NCBI RefSeq assembly: GCF_001570745.1
Contig: NZ_BCSG01000006.1
Location: 32,998-96,997 of the forward strand
From: Alicyclobacillus mali NBRC 102425
GTDB taxonomy: Bacteria > Bacillota > Bacilli > Alicyclobacillales > Alicyclobacillaceae
Length of the DNA stretch: 64,000 nt
Direction: 5' to 3'
Shown here: positions 35,777 through 43,508 of the stretch, piece after piece
Layout of the letters: every line of letters starts with the position of its first letter
Numbering within the stretch: the stretch's first letter is position 1
Translations under genes and position numbers: made by a program
The notes under the pieces: model-generated
Database searches by the model: none
What the model was told of the DNA's origin: nothing
The model's input: only the letters and a program-made list of their open reading frames with translations

Positions 35777-36502
35777 CTACAGCACGTGGCTGCCTGCGAG
35801 ACCGAGCAGGTACGAGACCACGCCGACGATGACGCCCGCGATGGTCATCTCGATGCCGCTCGACCACCAGGAGCGAACAGTGACGAGGCTCTTCAGCGCA
35901 CCGACGACGAAGTGCGCGGCGAGGCTGACCGCCGCCGCGGTGAGGATGGCTGCAAGTCCGTGCATGAAGAAGAACGGGATGAGCGGGACCACACCGCCGA
36001 TGAAGGTCGACAGGCCGCCGTAGAAGGCCGCACCCCAGGCGTTCCCGCGGCTCGCCTCGTGGATGCCGTGCTTTTCTTGCGCCATGGTCTGCAGGAACAG
36101 CTCGTCGTCCTTTGCGATGCGCTCCGCGATTTCCTTCGCCTCGTGCGGCTCGAACCCGCGGGTCTCGTAGATGAGCGAGAGAATCTGGACCTCGCGATCC
36201 CGATTCTGTTCGATATCCCGCTTCGCCTCGTGAAACGCTTTGTCCAAGAGCTCGTTTTCCGATCTCGTCGCGAGCCATGCGCCCGCCGCCATGGACAGCG
36301 TGCTCGCCAAGGCGCCGAAAAAGCCTGAGACGAGGATGGTGTGATTGTTGCCAGTGTAACCAGCGACGCCGGTGATGATGCCGAAGATGGCGCCGAGGCC
36401 GTCGTTCACGCCGTAGATGGCATCGCCAATCCAGCCCGGCGTCTTTCGCTGCTCTCGGCCCATGAGTTCGTCGAGTTTGGCGGATGGTGAAAGAGTGCTC
36501 AT
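35777..36502 (-). CDS. VIT1/CCC1-family metal transporter
   Basis: A 241-residue membrane protein of the VIT1/CCC1 family, which moves iron or manganese. It opens with the family signature DAIYGVNDGLGAIFGIITGVAG (quoted in part: GVNDGLGAIFGIITG) near residue 28, then SGFFGALASTLSMAAGAWLATRS (in part: ALASTLSMAAGAW). A cytoplasmic Glu/His-rich hairpin (about residues 90-150, the metal-binding domain in plant VIT1) and three more membrane helices follow. The ATG at 36502 has GAGGA upstream. It stands alone, divergent from the xylanase gene. Confidence 0.88.
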   Translation of the reverse strand: MSTLSPSAKLDELMGREQRKTPGWIGDAIYGVNDGLGAIFGIITGVAGYTGNNHTILVSGFFGALASTLSMAAGAWLATRSENELLDKAFHEAKRDIEQNRDREVQILSLIYETRGFEPHEAKEIAERIAKDDELFLQTMAQEKHGIHEASRGNAWGAAFYGGLSTFIGGVVPLIPFFFMHGLAAILTAAAVSLAAHFVVGALKSLVTVRSWWSSGIEMTIAGVIVGVVSYLLGLAGSHVL

Positions 36503-36668
36503 AGGTATCGTCCTCAGTTCTGCAAGGATTTGACCGCCCGTGGGCGAGTCACATTGCTTCACAACCTCATGATAATCGCGGTTGGTAAAATAAGTCAACT
36601 CTAAATGTGCGAGTTAGCATCGCCTTATTGCATCCATTAGGACAAGGAATGTCCGAGGAGGAAATGCC

Positions 36669-37685
36669 ATGACGGATCGAGTGCCATCGTTGCGCCAAGC
36701 GTATGCGCCGCATTTTCGCGTGGGCGCCGCGGTCAACGCCGCGACGGTTCACACGCACGCCCATCTCCTTGAGGGTCACTTCAGCAGTATCACGCCGGAG
36801 AACGAGATGAAGTGGGAGCGCATTCACCCGGCCGAAGACACGTATTCCTTTTCGGCCGCCGACCAAATCGTTTTATTCGCCCGCGATCACGGCATGTTCG
36901 TGCGCGGCCACACACTCGTTTGGCACAATCAGACGCCCGGGTGGGTGTTCCGGGACGCGCTCGGCCAATCCGCGCCCGCGAAGCTCGTCGAAGGGAGGCT
37001 CGAGGCGCACATCGCTGAGGTCGTCGGGCACTACCGTGGCGATGTCGGGTGCTGGGACGTGGTGAACGAGGCCGTGATCGACCAGGGGGACGGCTGGCTT
37101 CGCCCAAGCCCATGGCGGCAGGCGCTCGGCGACGATTACATCGAGAAAGCGTTTCGCGTGGCGCACCAAGCGGATCCCGACGCGCTGCTCTTTTACAACG
37201 ACTACAATGAGACGAAGCCTTTTAAGCGAGACCGCATCCTCCGGCTGCTAGAGCACCTGCTGGACCGCGGCGTGCCCATTCATGGCGTGGGGCTGCAGAT
37301 GCACGTCTCGCTGGACGATCCGCCCATTGAGGAGATGGAGGAGGCCATCGAGCGGTATCAGGCGCTCGGCCTCCGGCTGCACGTCACGGAGCTCGATGTC
37401 AGCGTGTACCCGTGGGTGCACGAGCCGGATCGACCGCAGGCGCCTGCGCGGCCATACGACGATGAGCTGGCCGAGCGGCTCGCGGTGCGCTACGAGGCGC
37501 TGTTTGCGCTCTTCCTCAAGCATCGGGACGCCATCGACAACGTGACTCTCTGGGGCGTGGCGGACGACTCGACGTGGCGAGACGACTTCCCCGTCAAGGG
37601 AAGGAAGGACTGGCCGCTTCTCTTCGATATCCATCACCGTCCGAAGGAGGCGCTCTGGCGGGTGATGCGCCTCGCTCGAACCTGA
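36669..37685 (+). CDS. Endo-1,4-beta-xylanase, glycoside hydrolase family 10, intracellular
   Basis: A retaining xylanase of 338 residues. The acid/base is Glu134 in WDVVNEA and the nucleophile Glu241 in HVTELDVS; WHNQTPGWV, TPENEMKWE and the Trp in TLWGVADDSTW are the other GH10 landmarks. There is no signal peptide, so it should act in the cytoplasm on imported short xylo-oligosaccharides rather than on polymer. GAGGAGGAA precedes the ATG. No xylosidase or xylan transporter gene is adjacent. Confidence 0.95.
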   Translation: MTDRVPSLRQAYAPHFRVGAAVNAATVHTHAHLLEGHFSSITPENEMKWERIHPAEDTYSFSAADQIVLFARDHGMFVRGHTLVWHNQTPGWVFRDALGQSAPAKLVEGRLEAHIAEVVGHYRGDVGCWDVVNEAVIDQGDGWLRPSPWRQALGDDYIEKAFRVAHQADPDALLFYNDYNETKPFKRDRILRLLEHLLDRGVPIHGVGLQMHVSLDDPPIEEMEEAIERYQALGLRLHVTELDVSVYPWVHEPDRPQAPARPYDDELAERLAVRYEALFALFLKHRDAIDNVTLWGVADDSTWRDDFPVKGRKDWPLLFDIHHRPKEALWRVMRLART

Positions 37686-37747
37686 GCTTTCCGGGGGCGC
37701 GCATGCGTGGTAGAATGTGCCCAACAAGGCGAAGGCGAGGGATCTCG

Positions 37748-38704
37748 ATGTCCCTGCGGCAATGGTTGGGCGCTATGCCGTGGGCGGGCTTGGCGGGGCT
37801 CTTGGTGGCAGCGTCACCGGCTGTCATGTACGCGTCTAGTCCGCCCGGGCCCGAGCTCCAGCAGGCTATTCAAGCGTGGCGGCAGGCGCCGTATCGCCAG
37901 ACGCAGTCCTCCGCCGAGGTGAGCCTGTCGGTGGCCTGGCAAGCCGCGTATGCGCGGTCGCCAGCCTGGACCCAGCTCGCCCAGAAGCTTGCGCGCGACG
38001 GCCAGTTGGCGCTCTTTCGGGCGGAGGACGACGTGTGGCAGGTAAACGGGAAACAGGCCGAGTCGTACACGTGCGCCGGCTCCACCGGGAATGCGAGCGT
38101 GTTCTGGTTCGGAGGCGCGGCGTACGAAAAGGAGCAGGGCGGCTGGGTGAGCACCCCATCATCGCCCGCACTGTGGAATCCGGTCTTGGGCGCGTGGACG
38201 TCGCCGCGCTTGGCGTCGCAAGGCGGGAGCGAAGACGAGGTCGTGGCGGTCATGAGCGCGGCATCCGCACAAGCGACCTTCGGTCCGTGGGTCGCGGGCG
38301 TCGTCGGCTCCGCGCTCTTCGGCGGCCGGGGGATGTCAAAATCGGACCTTCAGGCGCTGCTCGCGCACACCACGGTATATGGCCACTTTGCCATCTCTCG
38401 CGCTTCCGCGGTGCCGCAGCTTCAGTCTGCGACCGTCGCGGCGGTCATCGGTGTGCCGGCGTCTGTTGTCGCGCACGCGCTGGGGGACAAAGCCGCGAGC
38501 GCCGTGCGAAGCATGACCTGGCGGATGGACTGGACCATGAAGACGAGCTACCTGCACCTTTCACAGCCGCTGCCGCAAGGGCTGCATCCGGCCGGGTGGC
38601 CTTCGCCAGGGCCAGGAAATTCGACCGAGAGCGGTACAAGCGGGGGCAACGCGACGCAGTCCAGCAACGAAACCGCTGGCGGATCGCTGCAAAACGGAAC
38701 GTGA
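37748..38704 (+). CDS. Secreted protein of unknown function
   Basis: A 318-residue protein I do not recognise. It starts with a signal peptide or uncleaved anchor (residues 1-31, core WAGLAGLLVAASPAVMY). The middle is Ala-, Ser- and Trp-rich, and the last 35 or so residues are a low-complexity Gly/Asn/Ser/Thr tail, which looks like an exposed flexible end. GAGGG precedes the ATG at 37748. Its stop codon is 26 bases before the acetyltransferase start, so the two are probably cotranscribed. Confidence 0.65.
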   Translation: MSLRQWLGAMPWAGLAGLLVAASPAVMYASSPPGPELQQAIQAWRQAPYRQTQSSAEVSLSVAWQAAYARSPAWTQLAQKLARDGQLALFRAEDDVWQVNGKQAESYTCAGSTGNASVFWFGGAAYEKEQGGWVSTPSSPALWNPVLGAWTSPRLASQGGSEDEVVAVMSAASAQATFGPWVAGVVGSALFGGRGMSKSDLQALLAHTTVYGHFAISRASAVPQLQSATVAAVIGVPASVVAHALGDKAASAVRSMTWRMDWTMKTSYLHLSQPLPQGLHPAGWPSPGPGNSTESGTSGGNATQSSNETAGGSLQNGT

Positions 38705-38730
38705 TGTCATCCGGGGAAAGGGCGAGAGCG

Positions 38731-39003
38731 ATGCAATTCGTGCGCGTGGAACGCGGCGTCGAGCTTCGGAACGACGATGGGGAACGGATTGGCTATATCA
38801 GCTGTACGGACCGAGGAGATGGCGTGTGGACCATTGACCACACGGTTGTCGATCCGGCCTATCAGGGGCAGGGGCTTGCCGCCAAGCTCGTCGATGAGTT
38901 GGTGGCGATGGCCCGAGAGCGGGGCGTGAAGCTGTTTCCCGTGTGTTCGTACGCCGTGCTGCGCTTTCGACGGAGGCCGGACTACGCCGACGTCCAGGCC
39001 TGA
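38731..39003 (+). CDS. Small GNAT-family acetyltransferase
   Basis: A 90-residue protein of the short YjdJ-like N-acetyltransferase type (GNAT fold). It has the strand pair RVERGVELRNDDGERIGYI, then WTIDHTVVDPAYQGQGLAAKL, in which QGQGLA is the acetyl-CoA pyrophosphate loop (motif A), and an ending FPVCSYAVLRFRR that closes the fold. Substrate unknown. The ATG at 38731 is preferred to one at 38704, which has no ribosome-binding site. The C-terminal YADVQA is typical of the family's short ending. Confidence 0.82.
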   Translation: MQFVRVERGVELRNDDGERIGYISCTDRGDGVWTIDHTVVDPAYQGQGLAAKLVDELVAMARERGVKLFPVCSYAVLRFRRRPDYADVQA

Positions 39004-39030
39004 TGGCGCACCGGGCGTCCAGGGAGCCAA

Positions 39031-39055
39031 CCCCCTCCCGGCAGGAGGGAGGGGG
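39031..39055. terminator. GC-rich hairpin between convergent genes
   Basis: CCCCCTCCC (39031-39039) and GGGAGGGGG (39047-39055) form a 9-bp stem between the acetyltransferase and galK genes, which converge here. No T run follows on either strand. Confidence 0.4.
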
Positions 39056-39066
39056 AGCCTCCGCAG

Positions 39067-40284
39067 TCAACGCACCACCGCGTCCAGCGCGGGAAGCGCG
39101 TGCACGCCGTCGCCGATGTCGGTGACGTAGAACGAGGGACTGCGGCCCGTCGCCCGTTGGTACGCGGCTTGGACGTGGTTTGTGAACGCCTCCACCGCAT
39201 CGTCGCGAACCAGGCTCACCGTGCAGCCGCCGAAGCCCGCGCCCGTCATGCGCGATCCGATGCAGCCCTCCGCGCTCCACGCCGCTTCGACGAGGGCGTC
39301 CAGCGCTTCGCCGGTCACTTCGTAGTCGTCGCGGAGCGATCGGTGCGACGCGTTCATGAGTTCCCCGAACGCCTCGATGTTCCCATCCGCCAAGAGCCGC
39401 GCGGCCTCCCGCGCCCGGTGGCTCTCCATGATGACGTGCCGCGCCCGGCGCACGACGACCTCCGCTTCGAATCCCGGCGCGCCCTCCGTACGCAAGAGCG
39501 CCTCCACCTCAGACCACTGGCTCGGCTCGATTTCCGCGAGCGCCTGAACGTCCGGAAATCGGCGTTTTACCACGGCGAGCGCCGCCTCGCATTCCGCCCG
39601 CCGCTCGTTGTATTTCGATCCCGCGAGCTTCCGCGGTGCGTTGCTGTTGGCGATGACCAGGCGATACCCCTCCGAATGCACGGGAACCAGCTCGTACGCG
39701 AGGGTGAGGCAGTTCAGCGACAGCGCCATGTCCTTCTTGCCCATGGCGACGGAAAACTGGTCCATCACGCCGCAGTTGACGCCGACAAATTCGTTTTCCG
39801 CCTGTTGCGCGATCACGGCGAGGGATTCGCAGTCCAGCCCAGCGCCCGTCAGATCGTTGATGGCGAACGCGGTCACCACCTCGACGGATGCACTCGAGGA
39901 CAGGCCAGCGCCAATCGGGAGATTGCCGAAAAAGAACAGGTCCATCCCTGGTGCCTCGACGCCTCGGCGGCCGAGCACATCGATCACGCCGAGCGGGTAG
40001 TTGGCGAAGTCCTGCTCCGGGCGGAACTGCACGTCGTCCGCGTCCACCTCGACGACGTGATGGGAAAAGGTCGTCGCGAACCGCAAGCGGCGGTCGGCGC
40101 GAGGGCGTACCACGAGCCACGTGCCCATCGTGAGCGCGGCAGGCAGCACGTAGCCTCCGTTGTAGTCGGTGTGCTCTCCAATGAGATTGACTCGCCCCGG
40201 CGCGAAGTACGCCCGCAGTTCGCCCGTGTCGCCGGGCGAAAAGGCGAGGATGTGGTCCAACAGGTTAGGCCAGGGGATCGACAT
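39067..40284 (-). CDS. galK: Galactokinase
   Basis: First enzyme of the Leloir pathway, phosphorylating galactose to galactose-1-phosphate. The 405-residue GHMP kinase has the sugar-binding signature GRVNLIGEHTDYNGGYVLP near residue 29, the ATP loop PIGAGLSSSASVE near 127 and the third motif TGAGFGGC near 350. Its start overlaps the end of galT by 20 bases, so it is the last gene of the regulator-galT-galK operon. UDP-galactose 4-epimerase (galE) is not in the window. Confidence 0.96.
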   Translation of the reverse strand: MSIPWPNLLDHILAFSPGDTGELRAYFAPGRVNLIGEHTDYNGGYVLPAALTMGTWLVVRPRADRRLRFATTFSHHVVEVDADDVQFRPEQDFANYPLGVIDVLGRRGVEAPGMDLFFFGNLPIGAGLSSSASVEVVTAFAINDLTGAGLDCESLAVIAQQAENEFVGVNCGVMDQFSVAMGKKDMALSLNCLTLAYELVPVHSEGYRLVIANSNAPRKLAGSKYNERRAECEAALAVVKRRFPDVQALAEIEPSQWSEVEALLRTEGAPGFEAEVVVRRARHVIMESHRAREAARLLADGNIEAFGELMNASHRSLRDDYEVTGEALDALVEAAWSAEGCIGSRMTGAGFGGCTVSLVRDDAVEAFTNHVQAAYQRATGRSPSFYVTDIGDGVHALPALDAVVR

Positions 40285-41254
40285 GTCGGTTCGCTTCCTT
40301 TCGCTTCTGAATGGCTTCCCGCAATTGGGGCGCGGTCGCCTCGACAGCCATGGGGTTACACGGCGCCCAGGCCCCCGTCTCCGACGACGCGAGGTACTTC
40401 AGGCGCGTGGCGGTCTGGAGCGGCGGGTAAAACTCAATGTGAAAGTGAAAGTCCACGGGCTCCGCCTGATTCACGGGGCTCTGGTGGAGCACCATCATAT
40501 ACGGAAACTCGCGGTCAAACAGCGCATCCATGCCGCTCGTGACGCGCTTCAGGATGCGGGCGAGATCCGTCCGCTCGTCGTCCGTGAACTCCAGCAGGCT
40601 GCCGACGTGCCGCTTGGAAGCGATGAACGCGCCATACGGGTAGTCCGTGAAGAACGGGATATACGCGTAAAAGTGCTTGGTTTCCTCCAGCATCCGCTTT
40701 CCAAACGCGACCTCTTCGCGGTTGATGTCGCACATCAGGCAGCGGCCTGTCTCCTCCCGGTGTGCCGCAAACGACTCCATCTCGACCCTGAGCTTCTGCG
40801 GCACGTACGGGTAGGCGTAGATCTGACCGTGCGGGTGAGGCATGGTCACGCCGACCTCTGGGCCGCGATTTTCGAAGATGAGTACATATTGGTGACGTGG
40901 ATTCGAGGCCAGATCCCGAAAGCGTTCGGTCCACAAATCTACCAGTTTGCGAATGTGCGCCAGCGGCAGTTCGGGCAGCGTCGTGGTGTGCTCCTTTGAG
41001 TATAAAATGACTTCGCATTTTCCGTAAGCGGGTTCAACGCGATAAAGCTCGGTCGCCACGTCGTCCGGCTGCGGCGGGTTGGGAGAGAGCGCAGGAAAGT
41101 CGTTGTCATACGCCAGGACGTCGTAGTCGTCCGGCACCTTGCCCGAGCCAGGACAAAATGGGCAGTTATCTTTCGGCAGATTCGGGCGCTTGTGGCGATT
41201 GGACGCGACCATCGTCCAGTCGCGCAACAGAGGATTGTATCGGAGCTCGGTCAT
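40265..41254 (-). CDS. galT: Galactose-1-phosphate uridylyltransferase
   Basis: Leloir-pathway enzyme exchanging UDP between UDP-glucose and galactose-1-phosphate. The 329-residue class I (HIT-superfamily) protein has the zinc-binding CPFC near residue 32 and the catalytic HPHGQIYAYPY near 160, with the nucleophilic second histidine. This is the E. coli-type GalT; many Bacilli instead use a longer class II enzyme. It overlaps the regulator gene by four bases and galK by 20 bases. Confidence 0.95.
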   Translation of the reverse strand: MTELRYNPLLRDWTMVASNRHKRPNLPKDNCPFCPGSGKVPDDYDVLAYDNDFPALSPNPPQPDDVATELYRVEPAYGKCEVILYSKEHTTTLPELPLAHIRKLVDLWTERFRDLASNPRHQYVLIFENRGPEVGVTMPHPHGQIYAYPYVPQKLRVEMESFAAHREETGRCLMCDINREEVAFGKRMLEETKHFYAYIPFFTDYPYGAFIASKRHVGSLLEFTDDERTDLARILKRVTSGMDALFDREFPYMMVLHQSPVNQAEPVDFHFHIEFYPPLQTATRLKYLASSETGAWAPCNPMAVEATAPQLREAIQKRKEANRHVDPLA

Positions 41255-42051
41255 TGGGCATCACCTCGTCTGGATGGTTCGATGTTCGGTGCACTGGCAA
41301 TCATGAGATCCACGTCGCATTCCGCCAGGGCGGCTGCCTCCGCGTCGCCCGGCCGCCGGTCCGTGATGAGCGCATCAATTTCGCTGAGTTTCGCGAAACT
41401 CATGAGTGATTCCACACCCCACTTGGTGTGGTCGGCGAGCACCACCACGCGTGCGGCGCGTTCCATCATCGCCCGGTTGATGGAGGCTTCGAGCACGTTG
41501 GGCGTCGACACGCCGTGATCGACGTGCAGGCCGCTCGCGCCGACAAACAGAATGTCGGCGCGGAACTGGCGGATCATCTGCTCGGCCACGGGGCCCACGA
41601 GGGCATCGCTCGGCGTGCGAAATTGGCCACCTGTGAGGAAGATGTCGCTGTAGCCGTTCTTGCTCAACTCCGACGCGACGTTGACCGAATTGGTGAGAAA
41701 CGTCAGGTTCTGAAAACCCGCGATGTGTTGCGCCAGGACCCACGTGGTGGTGCCCGCGGCGATGGCGATGGTCATGCCCGATTCAATCTGCCGAAGCGCT
41801 GCCTTGGCGATGGCCATCTTCTCTGGAATCTGGAGAATGCGCTTGTCGGTGTAGGGCAGCTCGCGGGCCGCGCGGGTCACCTGGCCGCCGCCAAACGCGG
41901 TCTCGACGAGGCCCTGCGCCTCGAGCGCTTTCATGTCGCGGCGGACCGTGATCTCGGACACGCCGAGCTTCTCCGCCAACTGGCGGTATGACGCGAAGCC
42001 GTGCTGCGCGAGCAGTTCCAGAAGCACGCGCTGCCGCTCCTTCGGATACAC
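41251..42051 (-). CDS. DeoR-family regulator of the gal genes
   Basis: A 266-residue sugar-phosphate-responsive repressor. The N-terminal DeoR helix-turn-helix (residues 4-57) reads YRQLAEKLGVSEITVRRDMKAL, and the C-terminal DeoRC sensor domain (about 75-250) contains GTTTWVLAQHI and DILFVGASGLHVDHGVST. Position as first gene of the operon implies control of galT-galK, probably in response to a galactose phosphate. The GTG at 42051 is chosen because GAGGTGA lies five bases upstream; GTG 42060 and TTG 42078 are possible. Confidence 0.88.
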   Translation of the reverse strand: MYPKERQRVLLELLAQHGFASYRQLAEKLGVSEITVRRDMKALEAQGLVETAFGGGQVTRAARELPYTDKRILQIPEKMAIAKAALRQIESGMTIAIAAGTTTWVLAQHIAGFQNLTFLTNSVNVASELSKNGYSDIFLTGGQFRTPSDALVGPVAEQMIRQFRADILFVGASGLHVDHGVSTPNVLEASINRAMMERAARVVVLADHTKWGVESLMSFAKLSEIDALITDRRPGDAEAAALAECDVDLMIASAPNIEPSRRGDAQ

Positions 42052-42083
42052 CGTTCTCACCTCGCGCCCTTTGATCAAACTTT

Positions 42084-42118
42084 ATCATAACATAGTCTCT
42101 TTGCTTTCATCATATGAT
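42084..42118 (-). promoter_or_regulatory. Possible promoter and operator of the gal operon
   Basis: A TATGAT -10 box lies at 42089-42084. The -35 region (42112-42107) is overlapped by the 10-bp palindrome ATCATATGAT (42109-42118), a good place for an autoregulatory DeoR-type operator. The assignment is inferred from position. Confidence 0.4.
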
Positions 42119-42181
42119 ATTTCGTGACGATCCGGCGTATCTTTCCACGGTTGTGGTACATACGGCTGCGGTTCCTGTGCA

Positions 42182-42215
42182 TCCTAAGGCCGACGACACC
42201 ACACACCTTAGGAGG
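42182..42215 (+). promoter_or_regulatory. Hairpin masking the ribosome-binding site of the coat gene
   Basis: TCCTAAGG (42182-42189) and CCTTAGGA (42206-42213) form a perfect 8-bp stem. The right arm includes the first part of the AGGAGG (42210-42215) used by the ATG at 42223, so the fold would limit translation. Confidence 0.6.
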
Positions 42216-42222
42216 TCGAATC

Positions 42223-42897
42223 ATGCAGCAGCAGCCAAACATGCAGCCCCACATGCAGGGCAACATGATGCCAAACGCGCAGGCGGGATCGCAGGGGCAG
42301 GGCCAGAACGCGCCCAACGCGCCCTTCGGCGCGCACGAGATCATCGGGATGAACGAGGTTTTGCAGGCCACGTCCGCGAACGCCGAGGTCCTGAACTTCC
42401 TCGCGCATCACGCGCAGGATCCGCAGGTGCGCCAGCTTCTCGAGCGCCAGGCCCAGGCCATGGAGCAACACTATGTGGAGGGCGTGCGCGTCCTGCAGAC
42501 CAACAGCCCAATGGGCGGACAGGGCTACCAGACTTCGATGCACACGCAACCGAAGCTCGGGCTTCGTCATCCCACCTATCCCGCGCCCAATCTGCAGGCG
42601 CAGGCGCCGTCCGATCGCGCTATCTGCGCCGTCGCCCTCAACCTGCATAAGTTCGGCGCGATGATGTGCACCATGTTCGCGCTGGAGTGCGCCAGCCCGC
42701 AGTTCCGCACGTTCCTCATGACGAGCGCCAGCCTGTGCGATCGCATGGCGTACGATCTGTTCGCCTACATGAATCAAAAGGGAGACTACCAGGTCGCGAC
42801 GCTGCAGAAGAACACGACGCAGACGATGATCGACTCGTACCAGATGCCAGGCCAAATGGCGCAGCCCGGCATGCCGCAGGCGCCGAACGTTCAGTGA
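42223..42897 (+). CDS. CotF-like spore coat protein
   Basis: A 224-residue protein of the CotF spore-coat family, so a probable outer-layer structural protein of the endospore. The N-terminal 45 residues are Gln-, Met- and Asn-rich (MQQQPNMQPHMQGNM). The coat domain follows with IGMNEVLQATSANAEVLNFL, AHHAQDP and, in the second half, a helical ferritin-like pair of segments (CAVALNLHKFGAMMCTMFAL contains the core). AGGAGG is seven bases before the ATG, within a hairpin. Expression in the mother cell late in sporulation is expected from the family. Confidence 0.85.
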   Translation: MQQQPNMQPHMQGNMMPNAQAGSQGQGQNAPNAPFGAHEIIGMNEVLQATSANAEVLNFLAHHAQDPQVRQLLERQAQAMEQHYVEGVRVLQTNSPMGGQGYQTSMHTQPKLGLRHPTYPAPNLQAQAPSDRAICAVALNLHKFGAMMCTMFALECASPQFRTFLMTSASLCDRMAYDLFAYMNQKGDYQVATLQKNTTQTMIDSYQMPGQMAQPGMPQAPNVQ

Positions 42898-42933
42898 GTA
42901 TGGCGGCCCGCGCGGGGCCGCCTGCTTTCAATC

Positions 42934-43350
42934 ATGATTCGAGAAATCGCGCGTATGCTGGTCTTCGGAGACCTTTACCTTCCAGATCTCTCGTGCAAGG
43001 AGTCGATCGAGATGCTGACAACCGTGGATCAGATGGTGGCGTACTGCTTCGGCAGGCAGGACATTCTCGACCGCGCAGACAACCACTTTGAGCAGTCCAT
43101 CGACGAATTGCTGAGCGAAGGGGAGGTCATCTGGGCGCGGGACCCCGTCGTCGGCGTCATCGCGCGCGATGGGCGCTGGTACGTGTGGTTTCGCCACGTG
43201 CGAGACGATGGCCGGATCGAGGGGAAGCTCTTCGCTTGCGAGGAAGAGATGCAGGTCGTGTCCCTCGTGATGGACGAAGTCCCTTGGCTTGAGCCCGACT
43301 GTCGGATGAAATTGCTTCGGGCGCTGCGCGCGGCGCATCAAACCGCCTGA
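42934..43350 (+). CDS. Unknown protein (138 aa)
   Basis: I do not recognise this protein. It is acidic, has no signal peptide or membrane helix, and contains a central strand-rich stretch with several aromatic residues (DGRWYVWFRHVRDDGRIEG) between two helical parts. No clear ribosome-binding site precedes the ATG at 42934; an ATG at 42955 is an alternative. It follows the spore coat gene by 36 bases on the same strand and is followed by an intrinsic terminator, so it may be cotranscribed with the coat gene. Confidence 0.6.
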   Translation: MIREIARMLVFGDLYLPDLSCKESIEMLTTVDQMVAYCFGRQDILDRADNHFEQSIDELLSEGEVIWARDPVVGVIARDGRWYVWFRHVRDDGRIEGKLFACEEEMQVVSLVMDEVPWLEPDCRMKLLRALRAAHQTA

Positions 43351-43376
43351 CGCCGCGCAGGAAAGCTTGCCGCGAG

Positions 43377-43398
43377 GCCCTGGCTTCAGGGCTTTTTT
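43377..43398 (+). terminator. Intrinsic terminator
   Basis: GCCCTG (43377-43382) and CAGGGC (43387-43392) form a 6-bp stem with a GCTT loop, followed by six T residues. It ends the coat-gene transcript. Confidence 0.85.
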
Positions 43399-43508
43399 CA
43401 TCGCCAAAAAATCGCAGGCCCGACCGCTTTATCTGTCGAGGAGAATCCGATAGGATCGAAACATGTAGAAACCGAGGCAACGCTTCGGGCCATTGCGAGG
43501 GGACGTTT

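Noticed and set aside
39100..40542. 480-codon plus-strand frame opposite galK and galT
   Set aside because: It is an antisense shadow of two well-identified, overlapping minus-strand genes.
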